The notes beneath the pieces were generated by a model that did not search any database, was not told where the DNA came from, and worked only from the letters and a program-made list of their open reading frames with translations. Below, piece by piece: positions 42,502 through 50,558 of a stretch of DNA of 64,000 nt. Origin of the DNA: Faeciplasma gallinarum (GTDB taxonomy: Bacteria; Bacillota; Clostridia; Oscillospirales; Ruminococcaceae); contig DVIR01000030.1 in the NCBI GenBank assembly GCA_018711085.1, positions 62,001 through 126,000 on the forward strand, read 5' to 3'. Position numbers and translations under genes: made by a program. Positions within the stretch are counted from its first letter, which is position 1; the number at the start of each line of letters is the position of its first letter.

Positions 42502-44421
42502 ATGGAGTATTTAGGCGAATACGATTATGTAGTTGTCGGCGCGGGGCATGCCGGAGTGGAGGCGGCGCTTTGCGGGGCAAGGCTTGGCGTAAAGGTTGCG
42601 CTCTTTACAATCTCTTTGGATGCGATTGCCAACATGCCCTGCAACCCTTCTATAGGCGGCACGGCAAAGGGACACCTTGTGCGTGAGATCGACGCGTTGG
42701 GCGGCGAGATGGGAAAGGCTGCCGACGCCACGTTCTTGCAGAGCAGAGTCCTAAACCTCGGCAAGGGTCCCGCGGTGCACAGCCTTCGCGTGCAGTCGGA
42801 CAGGGTGCGCTATCACGAGTACATGAAGAAGGCGTGCGAGGCGGAGAAGCGCCTTGAGATAAAGCAGGCGGAGATAGTCAAAATTTTAACTGACGACTCG
42901 GGGCATGTGTCGGGCGTGCAGACTAAAACGGGCGAGAGCTACAGCTGCCGTGCCGCTATAATCGCAACCGGAACGTACTTAAACGGCGTGGTTCATGTGG
43001 GAGAGACCTCCTATGAAAGCGGCCCCGACGCCACGCTCCCGTCAAAGGGTCTGTCCGCATCCTTAGCAGAGCTTGGCATAAGTTTAAGGAGATTTAAGAC
43101 CGGCACGCCTGCAAGGGTTCACAAGCGCAGCATAGATTTTTCAAAGCTCGAGCGGCAGGACGGGGACGAAAACATACTCCCGTTTTCCTACGAAACCACG
43201 CACTCAGGCAAAAAGCTTGAGAACAAGGTCTCCTGCTACATCAGCTACACCAACGCCGAAACCCACAAAATCATCCTCGACAACTTAGACCGCTCGCCGC
43301 TTTTCTCGGGAAGGATAGAGGGCGTAGGTCCGAGATACTGTCCGTCCATCGAGGACAAAGTCGTGAGGTTTTCCGACAAGCCCCGCCACCAGCTTTTCAT
43401 AGAGCCTATGGGACTTGACACACAGGAGTACTATTTGCAGGGAATGTCCTCTTCGCTGCCGGTTGACGTTCAGCAAAAGTTTTTGAGAACGATACCGGGG
43501 CTTGAGCATGTGGAAATTATGAGAAACGCATACGCCATCGAATACGACTGCTGCGACTCGCTTGAGCTTAAACCGACGCTTGAATTTAAGAACGTGCCGG
43601 GGCTTTACGGCGCGGGACAGTTTAACGGAACCTCAGGTTACGAAGAAGCCGCCGCGCAGGGACTCATAGCCGGCATAAACGCCTCGATGAGCATACTCGG
43701 ACGGGAGCAGATTGTTTTAGACCGCGCGTCGTCATACATCGGCACGCTCATCGACGATCTTGTCACAAAGGGCGTCACCGACCCGTACAGGATGATGACC
43801 TCAAGGAGCGAGTACCGCTTGCTGCTTCGGGAGGACAACGCCGACGAGCGCCTGACACCCATAGGATATAAAATCGGGCTTATATCACAGCAGAGGTACG
43901 ACTACCTTATAAATAAGGAGGAGCAGATAGACGCGGAGGTTAAAAGGCTTGAGCACTTAAACGTAGGGCCGTCGCCGGAGTTAAACGATTATCTTTCGTC
44001 TGTCGGCACCGAGCCGATAACCAACGGCGTGACGCTTGCTAAGCTTTTAAAGCGTCCCCAGGTGGATTACGGCGGGCTTGCATGCGCCGACCCAGAGCGT
44101 CCGCCGCTCTCATATGAGGTGTGCGAGCAGGTTCAGCTCAGGATAAAGTACGAGGGATACATAAACTTGCAGCTTGAGCAGGTGGAGGCTATGCGAAAGC
44201 TTGAAAAGAAGCTCCTGCCGCAGGACATAGACTACTCTACGCTGAGAGGGCTGAGGCTCGAGGCGGCGGAAAAGCTTGCTAAGGTTCGCCCCGCAAGCAT
44301 AGGGCAGGCATCGAGAATATCGGGAGTGAATCCCGCGGATGTGTCGGTGCTTTTGGTTTGGCTTGAGCAGCGGCGCAGGGATGAAGAGCAGAAAACGGAG
44401 GGCGCGCATGGCAGCGATTGA
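42502..44421 (+). CDS. mnmG: tRNA uridine-5-carboxymethylaminomethyl modification enzyme MnmG
   Basis: 639 residues with the FAD-binding signature GAGHAGVEAALCGARLG (about 12-28) and NPSIGGTAKGHLV. The middle NAD-binding region is followed by GIDA-type C-terminal helical domain ending ASRISGVNPADVSVLLVWLEQ. It works as a heterotetramer with MnmE. The next gene overlaps its last 14 bases. Confidence 0.96.
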   Translation: MEYLGEYDYVVVGAGHAGVEAALCGARLGVKVALFTISLDAIANMPCNPSIGGTAKGHLVREIDALGGEMGKAADATFLQSRVLNLGKGPAVHSLRVQSDRVRYHEYMKKACEAEKRLEIKQAEIVKILTDDSGHVSGVQTKTGESYSCRAAIIATGTYLNGVVHVGETSYESGPDATLPSKGLSASLAELGISLRRFKTGTPARVHKRSIDFSKLERQDGDENILPFSYETTHSGKKLENKVSCYISYTNAETHKIILDNLDRSPLFSGRIEGVGPRYCPSIEDKVVRFSDKPRHQLFIEPMGLDTQEYYLQGMSSSLPVDVQQKFLRTIPGLEHVEIMRNAYAIEYDCCDSLELKPTLEFKNVPGLYGAGQFNGTSGYEEAAAQGLIAGINASMSILGREQIVLDRASSYIGTLIDDLVTKGVTDPYRMMTSRSEYRLLLREDNADERLTPIGYKIGLISQQRYDYLINKEEQIDAEVKRLEHLNVGPSPELNDYLSSVGTEPITNGVTLAKLLKRPQVDYGGLACADPERPPLSYEVCEQVQLRIKYEGYINLQLEQVEAMRKLEKKLLPQDIDYSTLRGLRLEAAEKLAKVRPASIGQASRISGVNPADVSVLLVWLEQRRRDEEQKTEGAHGSD

Positions 44422-45142
44422 TTTGACAAGGTTGAAAGAGGCGTTTTCGTCCCAAAACGTCCCCATAACTGACGCACAGGCGGCGAAGTTTGAAACCTAT
44501 GCCGAGCTTCTTTGCGAGTGGAACGAAAAAATCAACCTCACCGCCATAACGGACTCTCTCGGCATCGAAAGAAAGCACTTTTTGGACTCCTGCCTGCCGC
44601 TCGGGATGGCGGATGCGCTTGCCGGCGGGCTGAGCGGACCTAAGGTCATAGACGTCGGCACCGGCGCGGGATTTCCCGGGCTGCCGTGGAAGATCGTCCG
44701 CGAGGACATCAGCCTGACGCTTTTGGACAGCCTGCAAAAGAGAATAAACTTTTTGCACGAGGTCTGCGCAAAAACCGGCATCGATGCGTCGCTTGTGCAT
44801 GCGAGGGCAGAGGATGCGGGGCAGAACAAGGCGATGCGCGAGCGCTTCGACATTGCATGCGCAAGGGCGGTGGCAAGGCTTTCGGTGCTTTGCGAGTACT
44901 GTCTGCCGTTTGTCAAGGTCGGGGGAGTGTTTGCCGCGCTTAAAGGCCCTTCGGCGTCGGAAGAAGTGAACAGCGCGCTTGCCGCTGTCGAAAAGCTCGG
45001 CGGAAAGCTTGAAAAATGCGTAGAATACGAGCTGCCCGCAGCTCAGGTCGAGGGCAGAACGCTTGTTTTGATAAGAAAAATCAAGCCCACGCCGCCAATT
45101 TATCCGCGAAGCAAGGCTAAAATGGACAAATCACCGCTTTAG
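44408..45142 (+). CDS. rsmG: 16S rRNA (guanine-527-N7)-methyltransferase RsmG
   Basis: 244 residues from the ATG at 44408 (CGGAGGGCGCGC upstream), inside the end of mnmG. The SAM-binding motif is VIDVGTGAGFPGLPWKI; NEKINLTAI and ARAVARLSVLCEY are family features. It methylates G527 of 16S rRNA. Confidence 0.95.
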   Translation: MAAIDLTRLKEAFSSQNVPITDAQAAKFETYAELLCEWNEKINLTAITDSLGIERKHFLDSCLPLGMADALAGGLSGPKVIDVGTGAGFPGLPWKIVREDISLTLLDSLQKRINFLHEVCAKTGIDASLVHARAEDAGQNKAMRERFDIACARAVARLSVLCEYCLPFVKVGGVFAALKGPSASEEVNSALAAVEKLGGKLEKCVEYELPAAQVEGRTLVLIRKIKPTPPIYPRSKAKMDKSPL

Positions 45143-45200
45143 GGCGGGTATCGGGCATGCTAAGGGTCGCACCTTGGCGATTTTGCCCGATATTTTTATG

Positions 45201-45228
45201 TTGACTTTTCCTTACAGTATGGTAATAT
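45201..45228 (+). promoter_or_regulatory. Predicted promoter of noc
   Basis: TTGACT, 16 bases, TAATAT, about 45 bases before the noc ATG. Confidence 0.6.
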
Positions 45229-45274
45229 ATGTATGAAAGCTTATCTATTTATACATATAAAAGGAAGTGCCAGG

Positions 45275-46105
45275 ATGCCAAACATATCAAAGATATTTCC
45301 CGCGATGCAGAAAAAGCCTGCGGTTTCGGGGCAGGTCATGGAGATACCATGCGAGGAGATTGCGCCGAACCCCTATCAGCCCCGAAAGAACTTTGACCAC
45401 GGGGAGCTTGTGACGCTTGCGGCAAGCATAAAGACGGACGGAATACTTCAGCCGCTTTTGGTCAGGCGCACTCGCTCCGGCTACGAGCTTGTGGCGGGGG
45501 AAAGGCGGCTGCGTGCGGCGATGATTGCGGGGCTTGAGACGGTGCCGTGCATAGTCTGCGACGCCACCGACCGCAACTCTGCGCTCATGTCGCTGATAGA
45601 AAACATACAGCGGCGGGATTTGGGCTTTTTCGAGGAGGCGGACGCAATTGCAAGGCTTATAGACCTTTACGGCATGACTCAGGAGGACGCCGCCGCAAGG
45701 CTTGGTTATGCTCAGTCCACCCTTGCAAACAAGCTGCGTCTTTTGAAGCTCTCAGCCGCCGAACGCAGGATCATCACCGAAAACAACCTCACCGAACGCC
45801 ACGCAAGGGCGCTTTTGAAGATATCGGATCCGGACAAGCGCATGGATGCGCTGAATCGTGTGGTCAAGGGCAAGTTAAACGTCGAAAAGACGGAAGCGCT
45901 CATAGACTCCATGATAGAGTACGAAAAGTACAAGCAGCGCATCCGCAAAGGCTCGGCGGTGTTTAAGGACCTGCGGCTGTTTATGAACACCGTCAACAAA
46001 GCCGTGGAGACGATGCAGATTGCGGGCGTGGAGGTAAACGTGGACAAGCAGCAGTCGGAGGACTACCTTGACTACCACATACGCATACCGCTGAAAAAAT
46101 CATAG
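45275..46105 (+). CDS. noc: Nucleoid occlusion protein Noc (ParB-family CTPase)
   Basis: 276 residues from the ATG at 45275 (AAAGGAAG eight bases upstream). A short amphipathic N-terminus (NISKIFPAMQKK) precedes the ParB N-domain with C-motif GERRLRAAMIAG and ENIQRRDLGFFEEADA. Then come the central helix-turn-helix (TQEDAAARLGYAQSTLANKL) and a C-terminal dimer domain. Noc spreads from its DNA sites, binds membrane and blocks division over the chromosome. Identity as Noc rather than a second ParB rests on its place between rsmG and soj. Confidence 0.85.
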   Translation: MPNISKIFPAMQKKPAVSGQVMEIPCEEIAPNPYQPRKNFDHGELVTLAASIKTDGILQPLLVRRTRSGYELVAGERRLRAAMIAGLETVPCIVCDATDRNSALMSLIENIQRRDLGFFEEADAIARLIDLYGMTQEDAAARLGYAQSTLANKLRLLKLSAAERRIITENNLTERHARALLKISDPDKRMDALNRVVKGKLNVEKTEALIDSMIEYEKYKQRIRKGSAVFKDLRLFMNTVNKAVETMQIAGVEVNVDKQQSEDYLDYHIRIPLKKS

Positions 46106-46147
46106 GGATAAGTGGCGTGGGCTTCGGCTCACGCCTTTTTTGAGCAA

Positions 46148-46163
46148 TGTTTCACGTGGAACA
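46148..46163. other. parS site upstream of soj
   Basis: TGTTTCACGTGGAACA; its reverse strand reads TGTTCCACGTGAAACA, the B. subtilis parS sequence exactly. It lies in the noc-soj spacer, next to the TTCGACR array. Confidence 0.95.
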
Positions 46164-46210
46164 TTCGACGCCGCTTTACGCCATTCGACAAAATTCGACA
46201 CTCTTCGACC
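46164..46210 (+). promoter_or_regulatory. Phased TTCGACR array upstream of soj
   Basis: TTCGACG at 46164, TTCGACA at 46184 and 46194, and TTCGACC at 46204: steps of 20, 10 and 10 bases, same orientation. It lies between parS and the soj promoter. The same motif occurs in 10-base steps in the dnaA-dnaN spacer, pointing to one shared DNA-binding protein, perhaps DnaA. Confidence 0.55.
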
Positions 46211-46241
46211 AAAAAAATGCCCGCCAAAAGCTCAAAACCTG

Positions 46242-46269
46242 TTGCAAACTCCTGCGTTTGTGTTATACT
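46242..46269 (+). promoter_or_regulatory. Predicted promoter of soj-spo0J
   Basis: TTGCAA, 16 bases, TATACT, about 50 bases upstream of soj. Confidence 0.6.
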
Positions 46270-46321
46270 GAAATTATAGACTAACTTACACCACGTAGAA
46301 AAGGAGAGGAAGCAGAGAGCA

Positions 46322-47101
46322 ATGGGAAAAATAATCACCGTTTCCAACCAAAAAGGCGGTGTGGGCAAGTCCACGACGGTAGTAAACCTTGCGGCGGCGT
46401 TGGGCGGCAAGGGCAAGAAGGTGCTTGTTGTGGATATAGACGCCCAGGGCAACACCACGACCGGCTTCGGCGTGCGGAAAAAGGCGATAGTCAACACGGT
46501 TTACGAGGTGCTCATCGGCGCATGCAGAGCTGCGGATGCGATAGTCCCCACGGCGTACAAGGGCGTGTCGCTGATTTCTTCGGCGCAAAAGCTTGCCGGA
46601 GCGGAAATAGAGCTTGCATCGGTAGAAAACAGGCTGATGAGACTTAAAATGCAGCTTTTGACGGTCAAGGACATGTTCGATTTCATACTTATCGATTCGC
46701 CGCCGTCGCTGAGCCTTATAACCTTAAACGCGCTTGCGTGCTGCGACTCGGTTTTAATACCCATACAGTGCGAGTTCTACTCGCTCGAGGGACTCGTGCA
46801 GCTTATGGATACTATTAAAAGAGTCAAGGATGGCTACAACCCCTACATGCACATTGAAGGAATACTGTTTACGATGTATGTCGGAAGGTACAATCTCACC
46901 ACTCAGGTTGTGAACGAGGTCAAAAAATACTTCCCGGGCGACGTGTACAAGACGGTGATACCGAGAAACGTGGCGCTTTCGGAGGCGCCCAGCCACGGAA
47001 AGCCGATAATGTATTACGATCGCACGTCTAAGGGCGCAGAATCCTATGAGGAGTTCTGCATGGAATTTCTTGCTCGAATAAAGCAGAGGGCGGCAAAGTA
47101 A
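46322..47101 (+). CDS. soj: Chromosome partition ATPase Soj/ParA
   Basis: 259 residues with deviant Walker A KGGVGKST (about 10-17), the A' motif VDIDAQGNTT, and Walker B ILIDSPPS. ParA binds DNA non-specifically in its ATP dimer form, moves Spo0J-parS complexes and, in Bacillus, regulates DnaA. AAGGAGAGG precedes the ATG by about 10 bases. Confidence 0.96.
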   Translation: MGKIITVSNQKGGVGKSTTVVNLAAALGGKGKKVLVVDIDAQGNTTTGFGVRKKAIVNTVYEVLIGACRAADAIVPTAYKGVSLISSAQKLAGAEIELASVENRLMRLKMQLLTVKDMFDFILIDSPPSLSLITLNALACCDSVLIPIQCEFYSLEGLVQLMDTIKRVKDGYNPYMHIEGILFTMYVGRYNLTTQVVNEVKKYFPGDVYKTVIPRNVALSEAPSHGKPIMYYDRTSKGAESYEEFCMEFLARIKQRAAK

Positions 47102-47142
47102 AGCAGATCCGTATTTGAGCAAACGAAGCATTAGGAGGACAT

Positions 47143-47994
47143 ATGTCAAGGATAAAGGGACTCGGAATGGGCATGGACGCCCTTTTCACAGAAAATGAAT
47201 CTCAGGAGCGTGCGACCCGCACGCTGAGGATTACGGAAATTTTTCCGAACAAGCAGCAGCCGCGCTCTGATTTTGACGAAGAGTCGCTTGCGGCGCTTGC
47301 CGAGTCGATCAAGCAGCACGGCGTTCTTCAGCCGCTTCTGGTGCGTCCGCTTGAAACGGGCGGGTATCAGATAGTCGCGGGCGAGAGGCGTTGGCGGGCT
47401 GCAAGAATGGCGGGGCTTGAGGAAGTTCCGGTGCTGATACGCAACCTTGACGACCGCAGAACCATGGAGCTTGCGCTTGTGGAGAACCTTCAGCGAGAAA
47501 ACCTCAATCCGGTTGAAGAAGCACAGGGCTACAGGGAGCTGATGGACAACTACGGCTACACTCAGGAACAGGTTGCAAGGATCGTCGGACGCTCAAGACC
47601 GGCTGTTGCAAATGCATTGAGAATACTCACGCTTGACGAGCAGACGCTGAAGCTTGTCAGGGACGGGGAGATATCCGCAGGACACGCAAAGGTGCTTGCG
47701 GGCGTAGAGGACAAGGAGTACCGCGCGGAGCTTGCGTCAAAGGTGAAAAAGGACATGCTCACCGTGCGAAACCTTGAGGAGCTTGTGAAAAAGCCGCGCG
47801 AAGAACAGCGTGAGAAGCCCCAGAGGGAGAAAAAGGACAACTTTTTAAAGGAAGTAGAGCTGTCCCTTGCGGATTCCATAGGCAGAAAGGTGACCGTCAG
47901 AGGAAAAGACGGCAAGGGAACGCTTTCGATAGAGTTTTACTCCGAGGATGATTTGATAGCGATAGCAAATCTGCTCGGAGGCATCAACGGCTGA
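47143..47994 (+). CDS. spo0J: Chromosome partition protein Spo0J/ParB
   Basis: 283 residues. The N-terminus has the Soj-activating motif KGLGMGMDALF. A CTP-binding C-motif GERRWRAARMAG, the ENLQRENLNPVEEAQGY segment and a helix-turn-helix (TQEQVARIVGRSRPAVANAL) follow, then a charged linker and a C-terminal dimer domain. It binds parS and slides as a CTP clamp to recruit condensin. TAGGAGGACAT precedes the ATG. A perfect-palindrome parS begins one base after its stop codon. Confidence 0.96.
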   Translation: MSRIKGLGMGMDALFTENESQERATRTLRITEIFPNKQQPRSDFDEESLAALAESIKQHGVLQPLLVRPLETGGYQIVAGERRWRAARMAGLEEVPVLIRNLDDRRTMELALVENLQRENLNPVEEAQGYRELMDNYGYTQEQVARIVGRSRPAVANALRILTLDEQTLKLVRDGEISAGHAKVLAGVEDKEYRAELASKVKKDMLTVRNLEELVKKPREEQREKPQREKKDNFLKEVELSLADSIGRKVTVRGKDGKGTLSIEFYSEDDLIAIANLLGGING

Positions 47995-48010
47995 TGTTCC
48001 ACGTGGAACA
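47995..48010. other. parS site in the spo0J-serS spacer
   Basis: TGTTCCACGTGGAACA, a fully symmetric 16-bp palindrome of the parS type, directly after the spo0J stop codon. Confidence 0.93.
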
Positions 48011-48035
48011 TGTGCGCCGGAAAGGATAAGCAGGT

Positions 48036-49325
48036 ATGATAGACATTAAATTTTTGAGGGAAAACCCCGAAGCAGTAAAGCAGAACATCAAAAACAAGTT
48101 TCAGGACGCAAAACTCCCGCTTGTAGACGAGGTAATAGAGCTCGACAAGGAGCACAGAGCAGCCATAACAGAGGCTGACGGCTTGAGGGCGGACAGAAAC
48201 AGGCTTTCTAAGGAAATAGGCGCGCTGATGGCTAAGGGCGAGCGCGAAAAGGCCGAAGAGACAAAGAAAAAAGTCACAGAGTCCGCAAAAAGGCTTGAAG
48301 AGCTTGAAAAGAGGGAAGCGGAGCTTGAAGAAAAGATAAAGAGCATAATGATGGTCATCCCGAACATCATCGACCCGAGCGTGCCTATAGGAAAGGACGA
48401 CTCGGAAAACGTGGAGCTGGAAAGGTTCGGCGAGCCGAAGGTTCCCGACTTTGAAATACCGTATCACACCGACATAATGGAGAGCTTTGACGGAATTGAC
48501 CTCGACAGCGCAAGACGAGTCGCTGGAAACGGCTTTTACTACCTCATGGGCGATATAGCAAGACTTCATTCCGCCGTCATATCATACGCGAGGGACTTCA
48601 TGATAGACCGCGGATTCACATACTGCGTGCCGCCGTTTATGATAAGGTCAAACGTCGTAACCGGCGTAATGAGCTTTGCCGAGATGGATGCCATGATGTA
48701 CAAGATAGAGGGCGAGGATTTGTACCTCATCGGAACAAGCGAGCACTCCATGATAGGCAAGTTTATCGACCAGATTATCCCCGAAGAACAGCTCCCCATA
48801 ACCATGACCAGCTATTCGCCCTGCTTCAGAAAGGAAAAGGGCGCCCACGGCCTCGAGGAGAGGGGAATATATAGAATCCACCAGTTTGAAAAGCAGGAAA
48901 TGATAGTGGTATGCAAGCCGGAAGAGAGCATGCAGTGGTTTGAAAAGCTGTGGAGGAACACGGTTGACCTGTTCAGGAGCCTCGACATACCGGTGAGAAC
49001 GCTTGAGTGCTGCTCGGGAGACCTTGCAGACCTGAAGGTAAAGAGCCTTGACGTCGAGGCGTGGAGCCCGAGACAAAAGAAGTACTTTGAAGTCGGCTCC
49101 TGCTCTAACCTGGGCGACGCACAGGCGAGAAGGCTCAAGATAAGGGTAAACGGCGAAAACGGCAAGTACCTTGCCCACACGCTCAACAACACCGTTGTGG
49201 CGCCGCCGAGAATGCTCATAGCTTTCCTTGAAAACAACCTGAACGCGGACGGAAGCGTAAACATCCCCGTTGCGCTCAGACCGTACATGGGCAACAAGGA
49301 AAAGATACTGCCCAAAAAGCACTGA
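48036..49325 (+). CDS. serS: Seryl-tRNA synthetase
   Basis: 429 residues: an N-terminal coiled-coil arm (about 30-100) that holds the tRNA-Ser long arm, and a class II catalytic core (TSEHSMIG, SPCFRKEKGAHGLEERGIYR in the motif 2 loop, and NNTVVAPPRMLIAFLEN as motif 3). It charges tRNA-Ser. It follows spo0J by 41 bases that contain a parS site. No T-box leader is visible. Confidence 0.96.
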   Translation: MIDIKFLRENPEAVKQNIKNKFQDAKLPLVDEVIELDKEHRAAITEADGLRADRNRLSKEIGALMAKGEREKAEETKKKVTESAKRLEELEKREAELEEKIKSIMMVIPNIIDPSVPIGKDDSENVELERFGEPKVPDFEIPYHTDIMESFDGIDLDSARRVAGNGFYYLMGDIARLHSAVISYARDFMIDRGFTYCVPPFMIRSNVVTGVMSFAEMDAMMYKIEGEDLYLIGTSEHSMIGKFIDQIIPEEQLPITMTSYSPCFRKEKGAHGLEERGIYRIHQFEKQEMIVVCKPEESMQWFEKLWRNTVDLFRSLDIPVRTLECCSGDLADLKVKSLDVEAWSPRQKKYFEVGSCSNLGDAQARRLKIRVNGENGKYLAHTLNNTVVAPPRMLIAFLENNLNADGSVNIPVALRPYMGNKEKILPKKH

Positions 49326-49358
49326 TATCACACTAAAAAGCGAAGGGAGATGCACAAA

Positions 49359-50414
49359 ATGAAGACATTAAAGCAGGCGTATAAGGACTATTTCACCGTC
49401 GGAGCGGCAGTTGCCGCAAGCTGGCTTGATGAGGCGTCAGAAACCGTCAAGGACAACTTTGACACCATAACTGCCGAAAACGAGATGAAATACAACGGCG
49501 TTCACCCGCATAACTACCCGAGACCCGACTTTTCAAAGCTCAAAAGGGGCGAAAAACCGCCGCTGCCCGAAATCACCGACCGCGAAAGGTTTGTGCACCC
49601 CTCGCTTGAAACGGACACCGCACCTGCCGATAAAATATATAACTTCGCCAAGGACAACGGCATAGCGCTCAGGGGGCATACGCTCTCGTGGCACGGTTCC
49701 TACCCGTACGGCATATTCGAGCAGCTCACGCCGCAAGAGCTGATGACAAACACCATAGAGCACTACAAGTTCATGGCGGAGCATTTTCCCGGCTGCTACT
49801 GCTGGGATGTCGTGAACGAAGCCATTCAGGACAAGCCGGGCGGATATTTAAGAAACACCGTCTATAAAGAAAAATTCGGCGACGATTACCTGTACACCCT
49901 GTACGGCATGGCGAGAAAGCACTTCCCCGACGCAGAGCTTTGCTGCAACGACTATAACGAGTTCATGCCCTCAAAGCGCGACAACATATTAAAGCTCGTC
50001 GGCTCGCTCAAGGAAAGGGGACTTGTGGACGTCATAGGCTGCCAGTGCCATATAAACGCCTTCTTCGGCGACAAGGAGTTTGACGACCTCCGCCGCGCAC
50101 TTGATATGTACGCCGAGACGGGACTTAAAATCCACATCACCGAAATGGACGTAAACTGCGTCAAGTGGGACGGGGGAGTGAGGGAGGTCACGGATGAAGC
50201 CGTCAAAAACGTGCCGAAGGTCTACGCAAGGGCGTTTGAGATTTTCAGACAGTATAAAGGCGCGATAGAAAACGTCACCTTCTGGGGCGTCTCAAACCGT
50301 CATTCGTGGCTGAACAGCTTTAAGCTCGACGGCGCAAAGGTGAAAAATCAGCCGCTCATGTTCGATGAGGATTACCGCCCGACAGAGGCGTACCTCGCTG
50401 TAGTCGATTTTTAA
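49359..50414 (+). CDS. GH10 endo-1,4-beta-xylanase, apparently cytosolic
   Basis: 351 residues from the ATG at 49359 (AAGGGAGATG upstream). A single GH10 domain with acid/base Glu154 (WDVVNEAI) and nucleophile Glu262 (HITEMDV), plus the conserved AENEMKYNGVHP and GHTLSWHG. GH10 enzymes cut xylan backbones. There is no signal peptide, membrane anchor or carbohydrate-binding module, so it probably hydrolyses imported xylo-oligosaccharides in the cytosol. It sits 33 bases after serS without sugar-uptake genes nearby. Confidence 0.9.
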   Translation: MKTLKQAYKDYFTVGAAVAASWLDEASETVKDNFDTITAENEMKYNGVHPHNYPRPDFSKLKRGEKPPLPEITDRERFVHPSLETDTAPADKIYNFAKDNGIALRGHTLSWHGSYPYGIFEQLTPQELMTNTIEHYKFMAEHFPGCYCWDVVNEAIQDKPGGYLRNTVYKEKFGDDYLYTLYGMARKHFPDAELCCNDYNEFMPSKRDNILKLVGSLKERGLVDVIGCQCHINAFFGDKEFDDLRRALDMYAETGLKIHITEMDVNCVKWDGGVREVTDEAVKNVPKVYARAFEIFRQYKGAIENVTFWGVSNRHSWLNSFKLDGAKVKNQPLMFDEDYRPTEAYLAVVDF

Positions 50415-50427
50415 AGAGCAAAATACT

Positions 50428-50463
50428 ACCGCTTTAGCGTTAGCGCGCTTTAAAGCGGTTTTC
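50428..50463 (+). terminator. Terminator after the xylanase gene
   Basis: ACCGCTTTA/TAAAGCGGT stem followed by TTTTC. Confidence 0.8.
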
Positions 50464-50468
50464 AGTAC

Positions 50469-50497
50469 TTGACTATGCGACATTTATATAGTATATT
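50469..50497 (+). promoter_or_regulatory. Promoter of guaB
   Basis: TTGACT, 17 bases, TATATT, about 60 bases upstream of guaB. No guanine riboswitch core is visible in the short leader. Confidence 0.7.
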
Positions 50498-50558
50498 AGA
50501 TTAAATAGCACAACAATTGACGTAAAAATAAATCTGAAAATCTGATACGGAGGGTAAT

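Noticed and set aside
44668..44682. Noc-binding site (ATTTCCCGGG) in rsmG
   Set aside because: Only half of the palindrome matches; CCCGGG is common in coding DNA here.
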